A DNA stretch of 64,000 nucleotides from an uncultured Erythrobacter sp. (lineage in GTDB: Bacteria > Pseudomonadota > Alphaproteobacteria > Sphingomonadales > Sphingomonadaceae), in NCBI GenBank assembly GCA_947488085.1, contig CANKYI010000002.1:186001-250000 (forward strand), read 5' to 3'. Positions 7,769 to 17,211 of this stretch are shown one piece after another (position 1 is the stretch's first letter; each line of letters begins with the position of its first letter). The position numbers and the translations under genes are program-made. Below the pieces are notes generated by a model. The model did not search any database. It saw nothing but the letters and a program-made list of their open reading frames with translations, and was not told where the DNA came from.

Positions 7769-8812
7769 CTAGCGGTCGCTCGCCGCTGAGATATGGGCGC
7801 GGATAGCAGCGTTCACCTCATCAGCTTTGCGCACATGCGGCCAGTGGCCGATCTTTGGAAACAGGATCAGTTCTGGATCATCTGACAAACTCAACATGCG
7901 GTCCATTGCCGCTTGGTTGAATATCTGATCATCTTCGCCCCAGATATATAGGGACGGAACCGTCACCCGCGCATCAAGCGATGGCCAAATGTTGGCATCG
8001 GTAATCTCATCAGGGTGTGGCAGGTTCGCGCGGTACCAGTTGATATGCGCGTTGATACGCCGCGCATCCTCCGTCGCCTCGCGGAACAACTCGCCTTCTT
8101 CTGCGGTCAACAGCCCGTCTTCGACCAGAGGCTGATAGGCACTTTTATAGACTGCTGTGTCACCGCCTAACGCCACTATCAACACGGGATTGGCCCCTTT
8201 GAAACGCTCAATATAGGTGGCTGCCTCACGCGCTTTTTCATCCTCACGCAGCACGTAGAGGCTGGCATTGGTCGGAGGGGCGCTAATGCCCGTCACTGTG
8301 ATAACGCGGTCAGGATGCCGCTGGGCAAATCCGATTGCGAAAGCTGATCCCCAGTCGTGTCCTACCAAGTGCACCCGTTCAGCTCCGAGACGATCGATCA
8401 AGGCGATCAGATGATCTGACATTGCCTCAAGTTTGTAGTGCTCGCTTTCGCGCGGTGCGTCAGACTTTCCCGCGCCAAGCCCATCAATCGCGACAACGTG
8501 ATAATCGGCCTTCAACGCCTCAATCTGGCGAGAGAAGGAATACCAATAGGAGGGGAAACCATGCAGGAAGATGACTGTTTCGCGCTCTTGACCAGCGCCA
8601 CCCTCAACGTAGTGTAACGTGAGTCCACTATGCTCGAAATGGTCTTCTATCAGTTCAGTGGAGCTGCGACTTACTAAGTTCGCATATGTCACTGCCGGAT
8701 CGGATTTTGACCGGTCAACGCTTACCGGTATGATCGCCCATATCGCGACGAAAGCTGCGCAAACCAAAACAAGTGCTAACGCAGAAAGAAGGACAATCGT
8801 GAACTTCGACAT
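7769..8812 (-). CDS. Membrane-anchored alpha/beta hydrolase, epoxide-hydrolase-like
   Basis: About 347 residues from ATG 8812 (preferred over 8869 because it puts the hydrophobic anchor MSKFTIVLLSALALVLV at the N-terminus). The fold is alpha/beta hydrolase with HGFPSYWYSF as the oxyanion segment and the nucleophile elbow GHDWGSA, with Asp near residue 153. Asp nucleophiles in HDWG are typical of epoxide hydrolases and haloalkane dehalogenases. The C-terminal GHWPHV supplies the catalytic His. A helical cap lies in between. It is probably exported to the periplasm on its N-terminal anchor, and it may be co-transcribed with the small ORF downstream. The substrate is unknown. Confidence 0.8.
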   Translation of the reverse strand: MSKFTIVLLSALALVLVCAAFVAIWAIIPVSVDRSKSDPAVTYANLVSRSSTELIEDHFEHSGLTLHYVEGGAGQERETVIFLHGFPSYWYSFSRQIEALKADYHVVAIDGLGAGKSDAPRESEHYKLEAMSDHLIALIDRLGAERVHLVGHDWGSAFAIGFAQRHPDRVITVTGISAPPTNASLYVLREDEKAREAATYIERFKGANPVLIVALGGDTAVYKSAYQPLVEDGLLTAEEGELFREATEDARRINAHINWYRANLPHPDEITDANIWPSLDARVTVPSLYIWGEDDQIFNQAAMDRMLSLSDDPELILFPKIGHWPHVRKADEVNAAIRAHISAASDR

Positions 8813-9003
8813 TGGGAGCAGATCTCTTTGCTGAATGCCGAATAGAAGCTTTGGTGAACTAAAAGTCAATTAAGCGGGATGCGCTCGTCCCATGCAAGAT
8901 TTCCTAGTGGGAATCGCTACCCATCGCGAATGAGGCAAATCGCGTATGCTTGGCAATCGAGGCTGTCGCACATTGGTGAACGGAAAACCGCATAATCATA
9001 GGT

Positions 9004-9924
9004 TTAGTTGAGTTTTACTCTTATCCCTGCACGGCCAACCAGACCTGAAAAATCCCGCGTTGGAATGTTGGAGCCATGGTCGATATAGCCGGCCTCCGCG
9101 AAGCCGATGATTGATCCAAAGACCGGTCGCTCGATCCCCGCACTCACGCGCCAAACATTGTCATTGCGGTCGATCGGGAACGCATTGCTGAATGGATCTT
9201 CATAATCTCTATTAAGGTAGGATGCCCTTGCAAAGCCTCTAAATCCATTGCCTAGCGGCGCGCGACCAAGGACGCGCAGGCCCAACCCGCGAAAGCTAAA
9301 TCGGTCATCGTCAGCATCGACATCCAGCACAAAAGCCGCAACACTAACTGAGCTGCTACTGCCTTCCGGGCGATAGGTATGCCGCAATTCGCCGAGCAAT
9401 TCGGTCTGGTCAAAGCCGGTGAATCGTTCCTCGCTTTGATCGCGATATCCGACCCGAACACGGGCAACGCTGGTATGGCCACCGCCTTGGCGATAGATCA
9501 ATTGTGCATCGCCCCGGACACGGTCAAATACGCGGCCATCATCGCCTTCGACATGGTCGTACGTTCCGCCCAGACGCAGTCGGACGCGGCCGCTTTGATT
9601 GAGGCGCACATCCTGACTTCCGCCCACTCCAATGGCGTAGCGATTGAGGCGGCTATCAACCGGGAACACTTCAGCCCCAGCGCGTGCGAAAAGCCGCGTG
9701 TCATCGATCCTATAACTCGCCAGCACCGCACCGCCGATGACGCCTTCTAGCCGGGCTTGATCGATGTCGTTCTCAATAATATCGGCAGGGACCACCGCTC
9801 GACCACCATAGGCTTCCAATTCGACTTCAAACGGATCGTCTTGGTTTTGTGCAAGGAGTGGTGCCGCTGTTGCGCAGACAGGCAGTGCGGATGCCAGCAT
9901 TGTGAGGCGAAAAAGCGAGGTCAT
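9004..9924 (-). CDS. Outer-membrane beta-barrel protein of the exopolysaccharide operon
   Basis: About 306 residues from ATG 9924, which overlaps the stop of the glycosyltransferase gene (ATGA) and begins a clear signal peptide cleaved after a PLLAQ-like site. The mature protein is a series of alternating amphipathic strands with many Arg/Gly/Tyr/Phe turns and ends in GRAGIRVKLN, consistent with an outer-membrane barrel. Parts resemble the SLAM/DUF560-type C-terminal barrel, but I cannot assign the family firmly. As the last gene of the sqdB/BcsB-like/GT2 operon it is the natural candidate for the outer-membrane exit pore of the glycan. That role is inferred from position. Confidence 0.7.
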   Translation of the reverse strand: MTSLFRLTMLASALPVCATAAPLLAQNQDDPFEVELEAYGGRAVVPADIIENDIDQARLEGVIGGAVLASYRIDDTRLFARAGAEVFPVDSRLNRYAIGVGGSQDVRLNQSGRVRLRLGGTYDHVEGDDGRVFDRVRGDAQLIYRQGGGHTSVARVRVGYRDQSEERFTGFDQTELLGELRHTYRPEGSSSSVSVAAFVLDVDADDDRFSFRGLGLRVLGRAPLGNGFRGFARASYLNRDYEDPFSNAFPIDRNDNVWRVSAGIERPVFGSIIGFAEAGYIDHGSNIPTRDFSGLVGRAGIRVKLN

Positions 9925-11750
9925 GTGGCTTTCTCCGAGCCGTTGATTTTGGAAGTTTGCGTGACCGGATCGACAGACCGACGAATACGTATCGAGAGGA
10001 CAGATTCGAGCGTGTACCATGCTCGCATGGCGCGAAAGATCAGATATTCGGGCATACCCAGCAGAGCTATCCATTCTCGGTTGATCAGAATAGCGGCCAC
10101 CGCGACCAAAGCGGGAGCCCCGACCAGCACTGCGATAATTGACTGCCAGACCAGGACATTGTCAGTGCCCGTATCCGTCAGCAATTGGAAAACGCCGAAT
10201 ATCAGGATGGGCACCATCATTGCGCGTCGTGCAGAATTGAGCAGCATGTAGGGCAGAACCAGCTTGCCTCTAACGCTTAGGTCGCGGTAAGTAAGCGCAT
10301 CCTTTGCCCGGGCAGTGATGTGGTAGACGGATCGGAACCAGCGCATGCGTTGTTCGCGCATATGCGCAACGGTGGCAGGCACTTCAGAAATATAGCGCAC
10401 CCGCTGATCGACGATGGCGTGATATCCGAGTTCGCCGATCCGGAACGACATATCGGTGTCCTCCCCGTTCATTCCGGTAGCGAACGTCCCCGCTTTGCGC
10501 AGGGCATCTGCGCGATAGAGAGCAAACATGCCAGGCACTCCGATCAGGCCCCAGAATGCACTCAATGCAGGCGCGTAATACCCATGTTTTAAGAGCACCT
10601 CGACCAAGCGCGCGCGATCGAACAATCCGCCACCAGGTGGGATTGGAATTCCTCCGACCACGCCGACATGCGGATCGTGAAAGTTCTGAATTGCCAACTC
10701 GATGTTGTTCTCGCCAATCTGGGTATCAGCATCGATGCGTAGAATGAAATCGTGCCGTGCTTCTTGGACCCCTTGATTAAGCGCATAAGACTTTCCCGCC
10801 CGCGCCACATGGATGACCCGACCGTCAATAGATGTGGCCGCTTCGATCGCATTGTGAGCGACCTGCACCGTGTCATCGTTAGAATTGTTGTCTAGGATCA
10901 GCAACTCAATCGGTTCGCCGTAATAACGAGCAGCTTCGTCGATATGACGGATTGTCTCAGCGATTATGTGCTCTTCGTTAAAGGCGGGAACGATCACACT
11001 AATTGGAGCCGAGAAGTCCTTTGCGGCAGATATCGCCCGCTCAATCACGCCTAGAATGTAGAGCTGCAAAAACAGCAGTGGCAGAAACAGGAAAACACCA
11101 GGACCAATACCGCCAAGCAAGGTCAGTTCACGCATTTCCTGAACAATGGGACTGTTGAGCGATCCAACGAAAGCGGACAGCATGCCAGCGATGGTCACGG
11201 TAGCAAAAAAGCGCAGCAGCATTCTGAGATTTTGCTGCTCTCCGGTCTTCACCAACTTTGCCTCAGGCATTGCGCCGCGCTCTATCAGCATCAGTGAAAA
11301 CAACCCGAAACCGATCATCCCTGCAACAATCTGCACAACCGTGAGAGGGTAGGGTGCCCCAACCACCGATAAGAATGCGGAATTGATCAGATCCAACACT
11401 GCACAAATTGCGAGAAACCTAAGGATGATGTCAGTGGCAAATTGTACCCGAGCAATCCAACTGCCTGACGCGTAGATCGAGTACGAAATGTAAAAGGAGA
11501 TCACATAGGTCCGGATCGCAATGGAATGTTCGCCAGTGTAAGGTGCAAAGACATAGTCGCGCTGTGGAAAGAGCCAGTCGTAAAAGCCCGTTTGAAACAG
11601 CCAGAGCTGAATGACGGAAAGAATGCCGAACGTCAGAAGCAAAGCGGGCGCGCGCAATGGCGAAACCCTGACCGACAAGCCTTCAGGTTGACTGTCGACC
11701 GAGCGAAAATTGATCCCTTTGCGGATCGCGCTTTGTTGCGCTGGGCTCAT
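9921..11750 (-). CDS. Membrane GT2 polysaccharide synthase (BcsA-like, no PilZ domain)
   Basis: A 609-residue polytopic family-2 glycosyltransferase. Several transmembrane helices lie at residues 35-240. The GT2 core at about 248-475 has the nucleotide-binding segment ISVIVPAFNEE, the DAD metal motif at 340-342, the catalytic GED at about 429-431 and QRMRW at 467-471, the QxxRW-like signature of processive synthases. Further helices follow at 495-580. The order resembles cellulose or hyaluronan-type synthases, but the C-terminal PilZ domain of BcsA is absent. It overlaps the BcsB-like gene upstream and the barrel gene downstream by 4 bp each. It probably polymerises and translocates a glycan; the sugar may include sulfoquinovose, given sqdB in the same operon. 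Confidence 0.85.
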   Translation of the reverse strand: MSPAQQSAIRKGINFRSVDSQPEGLSVRVSPLRAPALLLTFGILSVIQLWLFQTGFYDWLFPQRDYVFAPYTGEHSIAIRTYVISFYISYSIYASGSWIARVQFATDIILRFLAICAVLDLINSAFLSVVGAPYPLTVVQIVAGMIGFGLFSLMLIERGAMPEAKLVKTGEQQNLRMLLRFFATVTIAGMLSAFVGSLNSPIVQEMRELTLLGGIGPGVFLFLPLLFLQLYILGVIERAISAAKDFSAPISVIVPAFNEEHIIAETIRHIDEAARYYGEPIELLILDNNSNDDTVQVAHNAIEAATSIDGRVIHVARAGKSYALNQGVQEARHDFILRIDADTQIGENNIELAIQNFHDPHVGVVGGIPIPPGGGLFDRARLVEVLLKHGYYAPALSAFWGLIGVPGMFALYRADALRKAGTFATGMNGEDTDMSFRIGELGYHAIVDQRVRYISEVPATVAHMREQRMRWFRSVYHITARAKDALTYRDLSVRGKLVLPYMLLNSARRAMMVPILIFGVFQLLTDTGTDNVLVWQSIIAVLVGAPALVAVAAILINREWIALLGMPEYLIFRAMRAWYTLESVLSIRIRRSVDPVTQTSKINGSEKAT

Positions 11751-13312
11751 TGCTCCACTTCGGTGGTTGGTGCCGTAGAGGGAGCGCCCGCGACGCTAAC
11801 TAAGAGAGCGACCCCGGGTATATCCGCGACAGTTCGGGATGGCAGGCGCTGGGCTTCGATCGGTGCACCCGCTCCCCCGCCGAGATAGACGATCCAGCTT
11901 GTTGTTCCTGCCTCGCCTCTTGCATCGGCGGCTGCTGTACCAGTGCTTAGAACACGCAAGGTAGCACCGCTCGCATTCCCGCTCGTTTCCCACGCAGCTG
12001 GATTTAGACCCGACATGAGGTAAGCCGCTTTCGTTGCATCTGGTGCTGAGAGGTTATCGGCGCTCAAGGCCACACTGCCCGCACGGGTTAGTGCTTCGTA
12101 CAGCAATGCCAGCTCACCGCTTGCCGCCACTTGCCCGTCGCGAAGAACTGTCTCCGGCAGCAATTCGGCCACCGACTGCGCAATATCGCCGCAGCGAAGG
12201 TCGTCTGAGTCGTAGGCTGAGATGGTGATATCAAGCGAGTTGGATTGCGATTGCGCGTCGGCAGGGATTGCGATCGACTGGTTCAGCCGCTCAACATCAC
12301 TGCCAATCCGACGTGTGAACAACAGGCGGTCATTCAAAGTAACGCTGATATCACGATTGAGCTGCGTAGTGGCTGGACCTACCTGCATTCTAAGGTCGAG
12401 GGCAGATGGCAGACGTTCACCGGGCAGATCCGCTGCATTGTAAGCGTAGCTCCAATTCACGCGCCGCGTGAATTTGCGCAGACCTTGATTGGTCGGGTCG
12501 CTCGACAGCGAGATTGGATAGCTCGCAGGAACGGAGAACGCATCGCGTCTGGTCGCTTGTCCTGCCAAATTGATAAGCGCTTCGTCTGCGACGCCATCGC
12601 CGGCAAAGATCGGGCTGTAGCCTTTATCAAACAGCAGTGCGGAGCGGTGGAGCGCGGTGGCAGCTGCATCGCCAGAGATGTTCGCTGACCAACTCACCGG
12701 AACCCGGTCACCCCAAAGAGCAAGGCGGTCACGAGTGCTTTCTGGTGCGCCCGACAGGTTGAGCTGCAAGCCACTAGACCCATTGATCGTTACAACAGCG
12801 GCAATCGCGTCATCACTCGTGCATTCCGCAATCGGACCGCGTCCTTGCAGGCTCAATCCAACTGATAGCACACCAGACGTCAGTTCCGCCGGCGTCAATT
12901 GCACTTCGAGGTCGTCGACCCGTTCGCCCGCGCTCAGGAGGTAATCCGCTCGTTTTACACCATTGATGGTGACGCGTAAAACCCCTTCCACGTCTTCGGC
13001 AACAAGGCTGGTGAAGTTGAGTTTGAGATCGCCAGATGTTGGGCGCGCATCCACCGGAAGGCGAAATTCCAGACCGGCATAGGATGGCATGCCTGAAAGG
13101 ATCAGAGGCGTTTCCTGAACGACCGGCGCTCCGAAAACGGACGAGCCATCCGTGTCGAAATTCGTCAGCACAACAGAATCGCGATCCTCGAAACGAGCGG
13201 TTTCGGGGCTTCCTCCGCGCTCCCACACATTGTCGAAACTTCCGCTCTGGCCAAGGAATATGAGCACCCCGACCAGAACCAATGCCAGCGCGGCTAACCC
13301 TACAAGACGCAT
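11747..13312 (-). CDS. BcsB-like periplasmic subunit of a polysaccharide synthase
   Basis: A 521-residue protein with an N-terminal membrane anchor or signal (MRLVGLAALALVLVGVLIFL) and a long periplasmic region of alternating jelly-roll and alpha/beta domains, as in BcsB. Recognisable pieces are the hydrophobic strand segments around LEFRLPVDARPTSGDLKL and the GPIAECTSDDAIAAVVTING region, matching the carbohydrate-binding-like domain of BcsB. It is shorter than E. coli BcsB (about 780 residues), and no obvious C-terminal anchor helix is seen. It stops inside the start of the GT2 gene. It likely guides the nascent glycan across the periplasm towards the barrel protein. Confidence 0.75.
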   Translation of the reverse strand: MRLVGLAALALVLVGVLIFLGQSGSFDNVWERGGSPETARFEDRDSVVLTNFDTDGSSVFGAPVVQETPLILSGMPSYAGLEFRLPVDARPTSGDLKLNFTSLVAEDVEGVLRVTINGVKRADYLLSAGERVDDLEVQLTPAELTSGVLSVGLSLQGRGPIAECTSDDAIAAVVTINGSSGLQLNLSGAPESTRDRLALWGDRVPVSWSANISGDAAATALHRSALLFDKGYSPIFAGDGVADEALINLAGQATRRDAFSVPASYPISLSSDPTNQGLRKFTRRVNWSYAYNAADLPGERLPSALDLRMQVGPATTQLNRDISVTLNDRLLFTRRIGSDVERLNQSIAIPADAQSQSNSLDITISAYDSDDLRCGDIAQSVAELLPETVLRDGQVAASGELALLYEALTRAGSVALSADNLSAPDATKAAYLMSGLNPAAWETSGNASGATLRVLSTGTAAADARGEAGTTSWIVYLGGGAGAPIEAQRLPSRTVADIPGVALLVSVAGAPSTAPTTEVEQ

Positions 13313-13357
13313 GGAACTTCCCTCTGTTTGTTTTCTATTTTGCGCTTAGCTGCACAC

Positions 13358-14563
13358 TTAGGCAGCTTCGCGATCGCTTTCGGACAATTCCATTTCACGC
13401 TCGGCATTCCAGGTCGAGCGCGCAGGGATCATAGCAAAATCCACCCTGTCGCTATGCGCTTTTGACAATGCGATTGTCCCTTCGAGACGATCACTGTCGA
13501 GCAAGATCGGATCGAGCCCAAGCGAGCGGAACGTCGCATTGCTTACGACAAGCTCATTCTCTGCGGCCTCAGCCCGCGGATTGGGCACATGAGTGATTTC
13601 TGCACCCGTGCGATCCGCGACCAGTTTCGCCAAATCGATGACGGTTAGCGTTTCCGCGATCTGATTGAGGATTTTGACCTTCTCGCCATTCTTGGGCGGA
13701 GCGTTGATAGCCAGCTCAATACATCGCACAGTATCGCGAATATTGATAAATGCCCGAGTTTGCCCTCCAGTCCCATGCACCGTCAGCGGGTGGCCGACTG
13801 CGGCTTCGACCAGAAAGCGGTTCAGAACCGTTCCATACTCGCCGTCATAGTCGAACCGATTGACCAGACGCGGGTCCATCTTGGTCTCCTCAGTTTGAGT
13901 GCCCCACACAATGCCCTGATGCAGATCGGTGATTTTGAGGCTGTCGTTCTGTGCATAGAATTGGAAAAGCAACTGATCGAGCGACTTGGTCAGGTGATAG
14001 ACGCTGCCCGGCTTTGTTGGGAACAAGACCTCGCGGCTATGCGGCTGCCCATGATCGTCGCGCACCTCCACATCGAGATAGCCCTCAGGGATCGAAAAGC
14101 CGTTCCCGCTGTAGCCATAGACGCCCATAGTACCGAGGTGGACCAGATGCGTGTCCGGTGAGTGGTGTGCGAGTGCTACCAACAGGTTATGCGTACCGCT
14201 GACATTGTTATCGACGGTGTAACGTTTTTCCGAAGGGCCACGCATCGAATAGGGTGCCGCGCGCTGTTCTGCGAAATGGACAACGGCATCAGGCTTGTAA
14301 CCGACGATCAGTTCATTGAGCCGGTCGGCTTCCCGCGCAATGTCGAGCAGAACAAAACGAATTGATCGACCGCTGACATCTTGCCACGCTTCTATCCGGT
14401 CCTGAATATTAGCGATGGGCGTGAGACTCTGCACTCCAAGCTCGGTATCAATAGTTCGGCGCGAAAGATTGTCGACAATGATTACATTGTGACCCTGAGA
14501 TGAAAGGTGCAGTGCAGTTGGCCAGCCGCAGAACCCATCGCCTCCGAAAACGAGTATTTTCAT
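13358..14563 (-). CDS. sqdB: UDP-sulfoquinovose synthase (SqdB/SQD1 family)
   Basis: A 401-residue extended short-chain dehydrogenase matching the SQD1/SqdB family along its whole length. It has the NAD-binding GGDGFCGWPTALHLS at residues 8-22, the conserved LGVQSLTPI, HFAEQRAAPYSMR, the catalytic Thr145 in GTMGVYG and Tyr189-x3-Lys193 in YHLTK. Further matches are NRFDYDGEYGTVLNRF and the family-specific VGHPLTVHGTGGQTRAFI. The enzyme makes UDP-sulfoquinovose from UDP-glucose and sulfite. No sqdC, sqdD or sqdX-like sulfolipid gene is in the window. It is the first gene of an operon with a BcsB-like protein and a GT2 synthase, pointing to a sulfonated glycan rather than the sulfolipid SQDG. 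Confidence 0.85.
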   Translation of the reverse strand: MKILVFGGDGFCGWPTALHLSSQGHNVIIVDNLSRRTIDTELGVQSLTPIANIQDRIEAWQDVSGRSIRFVLLDIAREADRLNELIVGYKPDAVVHFAEQRAAPYSMRGPSEKRYTVDNNVSGTHNLLVALAHHSPDTHLVHLGTMGVYGYSGNGFSIPEGYLDVEVRDDHGQPHSREVLFPTKPGSVYHLTKSLDQLLFQFYAQNDSLKITDLHQGIVWGTQTEETKMDPRLVNRFDYDGEYGTVLNRFLVEAAVGHPLTVHGTGGQTRAFINIRDTVRCIELAINAPPKNGEKVKILNQIAETLTVIDLAKLVADRTGAEITHVPNPRAEAAENELVVSNATFRSLGLDPILLDSDRLEGTIALSKAHSDRVDFAMIPARSTWNAEREMELSESDREAA

Positions 14564-14869
14564 GGTGCGAATCCTTTAAAAATAGCCCGAGCCCGAGTTT
14601 TTGGAGCTATCAGGCAACGACAATCTTTGTAGTGGCGTTTACCTGTATTTGAGTTGAATTCATCCTCTATTGAGACGAGTTGATGTTAATTAGCCTGTTA
14701 ACTTACAATTTTTTACTCTTGGTCGACCTGTACTGTTCGGGTGCGCGCTTATCTCGGCACCCCGAGTGGGGTGCCTGATGATAAAGCCTTGCTAGGGGCT
14801 AAACGTCCTCCATAGTCTAAGCGTTCAATCTCTTGCCGCCGCGAGCCGCAAAAATAGGATGATCTGACG
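14564..14869. other. Divergent intergenic region between sqdB and the S41 peptidase
   Basis: No gene is supported in these 306 bases. The stretch is AT-rich around 14640-14720, as expected for two divergent promoters. It contains a perfect hairpin at 14756-14775 (described separately). An AGGA precedes ATG 14870 of the peptidase. Confidence 0.5.
14756..14775. repeat. Perfect 8-bp GC hairpin in the divergent promoter region
   Basis: GGCACCCC (14756-14763) and GGGGTGCC (14768-14775) pair perfectly around GAGT. There is no T-run, so it is not a classical terminator. It lies about 95 bp upstream of the S41 peptidase start and could be a protein-binding palindrome or a structured leader element. 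Confidence 0.4.
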
Positions 14870-17164
14870 ATGGATGTGCGCTTAATTTCCGGCTTGGTTT
14901 GCTTGGCTCTCATATCAGCAAACGCTCCCGCCTCAGCGCAGGAGACCAACATTCTAGTCAATCCAAGCCTCGAAGAGCTCAACGAGGAGGGGATGCCGAC
15001 AGGCTGGTTCAGCAATGCCAATACGGGGACTGGATACGAAGCCGAGATTGATCGGAATACGCAAACCGAAGGTGCACAAAGCATCCATCTGTTTTCGGTC
15101 GATGACGCTGAGGCGGCCTTTGGCAATATCGCTCAATCCCTCGACGCCACTGCCTATCGTGGACACCGGTTGAGGCTGACTGCCAGTGCAAAAGCCGGCG
15201 CGTCCGCCTCGCAGCATACGGGTCTATGGTTCCGTGTCGACAAAGCTGATGGTTCGATTGGCTTTTTCGACAATATGCGTGACCGCCCGATCAGTGAGAA
15301 TGAATGGCAGACTTACACAGTCGAAGGCACTGTGGACCCCTCCGCCACCCGGATCACAATCGGAATTTTGGTGCTCGGCGAGGGTGAGGTGTGGCTGGAC
15401 AATGTAGAGCTCATCGATTTGGGTCCCGACCTGACCATAGTGGCTGATGAGCAATCGCAGAACGTACCACGGCTTGAACCGATGGAGGGCGATGTTGCTG
15501 CAATGCCCTTGGGTGATAGGGGTGTGCAAAATCTGGCTGCATTTGCCCGGCTTTACGGCTTGGTGCGTTGGTTCCATCCGTCCGATGCAGCGGTGAATGC
15601 GAATTGGGACCAGCTGGCTATATCGTCGATTCCAGATATTGAGCGGTCGTCCGATCCGGCTGAGCTTGCGGAGGCTCTACGGCAGGTGTTTATGCCGCTG
15701 GCTCCGACGCTAGAGATTGTTGTCGGCTCAACCGATAAACTGACTGATATGGCGACTCCGCAAGACCCCGCTTTGGAGTGGCAGCACCTTGGCTTGGGAG
15801 GAACAGGGCCTGCCTATTCGTCGCAGCGTGTAAGTGTCGAGAGGGTGGATGAAAGCAAGATACTGACGGAGGAATTGCCCGGTGGTCTGTCGTTCAGATT
15901 GCCGCTTTACGCGCTGCTCAATACTCGGGCTCAGGACGCTCCCGCGGTTGCAGGAGCTGACGGTTTTGTTGGCAAGCCCGAGGCTTGGACCCCGTCCGGA
16001 CACGATCGGACAACTCGGCTTGCTTCGGTCGTCACAGCTTGGTCGCTGCTGTCCCATTTCTATCCCTATTGGGACGTTGTTGACGCAGATTGGGATGCTT
16101 CACTCCAGCGTGCTCTGGTTCAGGCTGCGGAAGCGGTAGATGACGAGGAATTTCATGGCGTCTTAAAGCACTTGATCGCACCTATCGATGATGGGCACGG
16201 TGTCATCGTCTATCCATCCGACACCAATGCTTGGCTCCCAATCGATTGGGCGATGATCGAGGGTGAATTGGTTGTGATGGCGGTCGCCGATGAGATCGCT
16301 GACATTGAACCAGGCATGATTGTCACGGCGATCAACGGCACACCCGCTTCTCAGGTGATCTCTGACCAAATGGCCCAAATTTCGGGAAGTGAGCACTACA
16401 GCCTCTTCGTTGCAGAACGCCTTTCCAGGTATGGTATGGCTGGTGAAAAGGTCGAACTTACGGTTAGCGGTATGGAGGGGCGGTCCAGCACAGTGACGCT
16501 CACCATGGGGGACTATGACCGAAGCGCGCAGTTCGCCAAGTTGCGTCCTGAAACCTTCGAAGAGATTGAACCTGGGATTTTCTACTTCGACCTCCATCGT
16601 ATCAGCCAGCCCGAATTGGATGAGGCGCTGTTGCAGCTGGCCGACGCAGACGGAATTGTGATTGATATGCGGGGTTATCTGCGTGTGCGCATCGATTGGA
16701 TCAGCCAGCTTACTGATCAAACTATCCGTTCAGCAAAGTTCCTGCGCCCGCAATTTACTGGCCCGGATGGCGAGGCGATTTATGACTTAGATGGGAGTTG
16801 GACGATTGCCCCAACGACCCCGCAGTTTACCGAAAATATCGTGTTCCTGACCAATGCAAGCGCGATCAGTTTTGCTGAATCCGTGCTGGGTACGGTGAAG
16901 GAGAACAACCTTGGGACAATCGTTGGCGCCCCAACCGCTGGCGCAAACGGAAATGCTTCTGCCTATGCGCTGCCGGGTGGGTATGGGCTGCGTTATACCG
17001 GGATGCTCGTCCTCAATCGCGACGACAGCCAGCATCATCTGATCGGCGTTGTGCCTGATGTTCTCGCTTCGCCAACGCGTCAAGGTGTTGCCGCTGGCCG
17101 CGATGAGGTGTTTGAGGTGGGTCTGCGGATCGTTACTGAACAAGCGTCCGAGTTGGCACGCTGA
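14870..17164 (+). CDS. Secreted S41 (C-terminal processing) peptidase with N-terminal carbohydrate-binding-like domain
   Basis: A 764-residue exported protein. The signal peptide ends near ASAQ (residue 24). Residues 28-185 form a jelly-roll-like domain (NPSLEELNEEGMPTGWF, GEVWLDNVEL) like a CBM or discoidin fold. After a helical linker, a PDZ-like segment (AVADEIADIEPGMIVTAING) leads into the S41 core with DGIVIDMRGY and the catalytic Ser in NASAISFAES, at about residue 667. Family members cleave proteins in the periplasm or outside the cell. The N-terminal domain suggests attachment to a glycan or the cell surface. It is transcribed away from the sqdB operon, and no link is proven. Confidence 0.82.
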   Translation: MDVRLISGLVCLALISANAPASAQETNILVNPSLEELNEEGMPTGWFSNANTGTGYEAEIDRNTQTEGAQSIHLFSVDDAEAAFGNIAQSLDATAYRGHRLRLTASAKAGASASQHTGLWFRVDKADGSIGFFDNMRDRPISENEWQTYTVEGTVDPSATRITIGILVLGEGEVWLDNVELIDLGPDLTIVADEQSQNVPRLEPMEGDVAAMPLGDRGVQNLAAFARLYGLVRWFHPSDAAVNANWDQLAISSIPDIERSSDPAELAEALRQVFMPLAPTLEIVVGSTDKLTDMATPQDPALEWQHLGLGGTGPAYSSQRVSVERVDESKILTEELPGGLSFRLPLYALLNTRAQDAPAVAGADGFVGKPEAWTPSGHDRTTRLASVVTAWSLLSHFYPYWDVVDADWDASLQRALVQAAEAVDDEEFHGVLKHLIAPIDDGHGVIVYPSDTNAWLPIDWAMIEGELVVMAVADEIADIEPGMIVTAINGTPASQVISDQMAQISGSEHYSLFVAERLSRYGMAGEKVELTVSGMEGRSSTVTLTMGDYDRSAQFAKLRPETFEEIEPGIFYFDLHRISQPELDEALLQLADADGIVIDMRGYLRVRIDWISQLTDQTIRSAKFLRPQFTGPDGEAIYDLDGSWTIAPTTPQFTENIVFLTNASAISFAESVLGTVKENNLGTIVGAPTAGANGNASAYALPGGYGLRYTGMLVLNRDDSQHHLIGVVPDVLASPTRQGVAAGRDEVFEVGLRIVTEQASELAR

Positions 17165-17211
17165 TCAGCAGCATGAATTGACGGCCTGCACCCTGCTGCT
17201 ACGCTTAGTTC

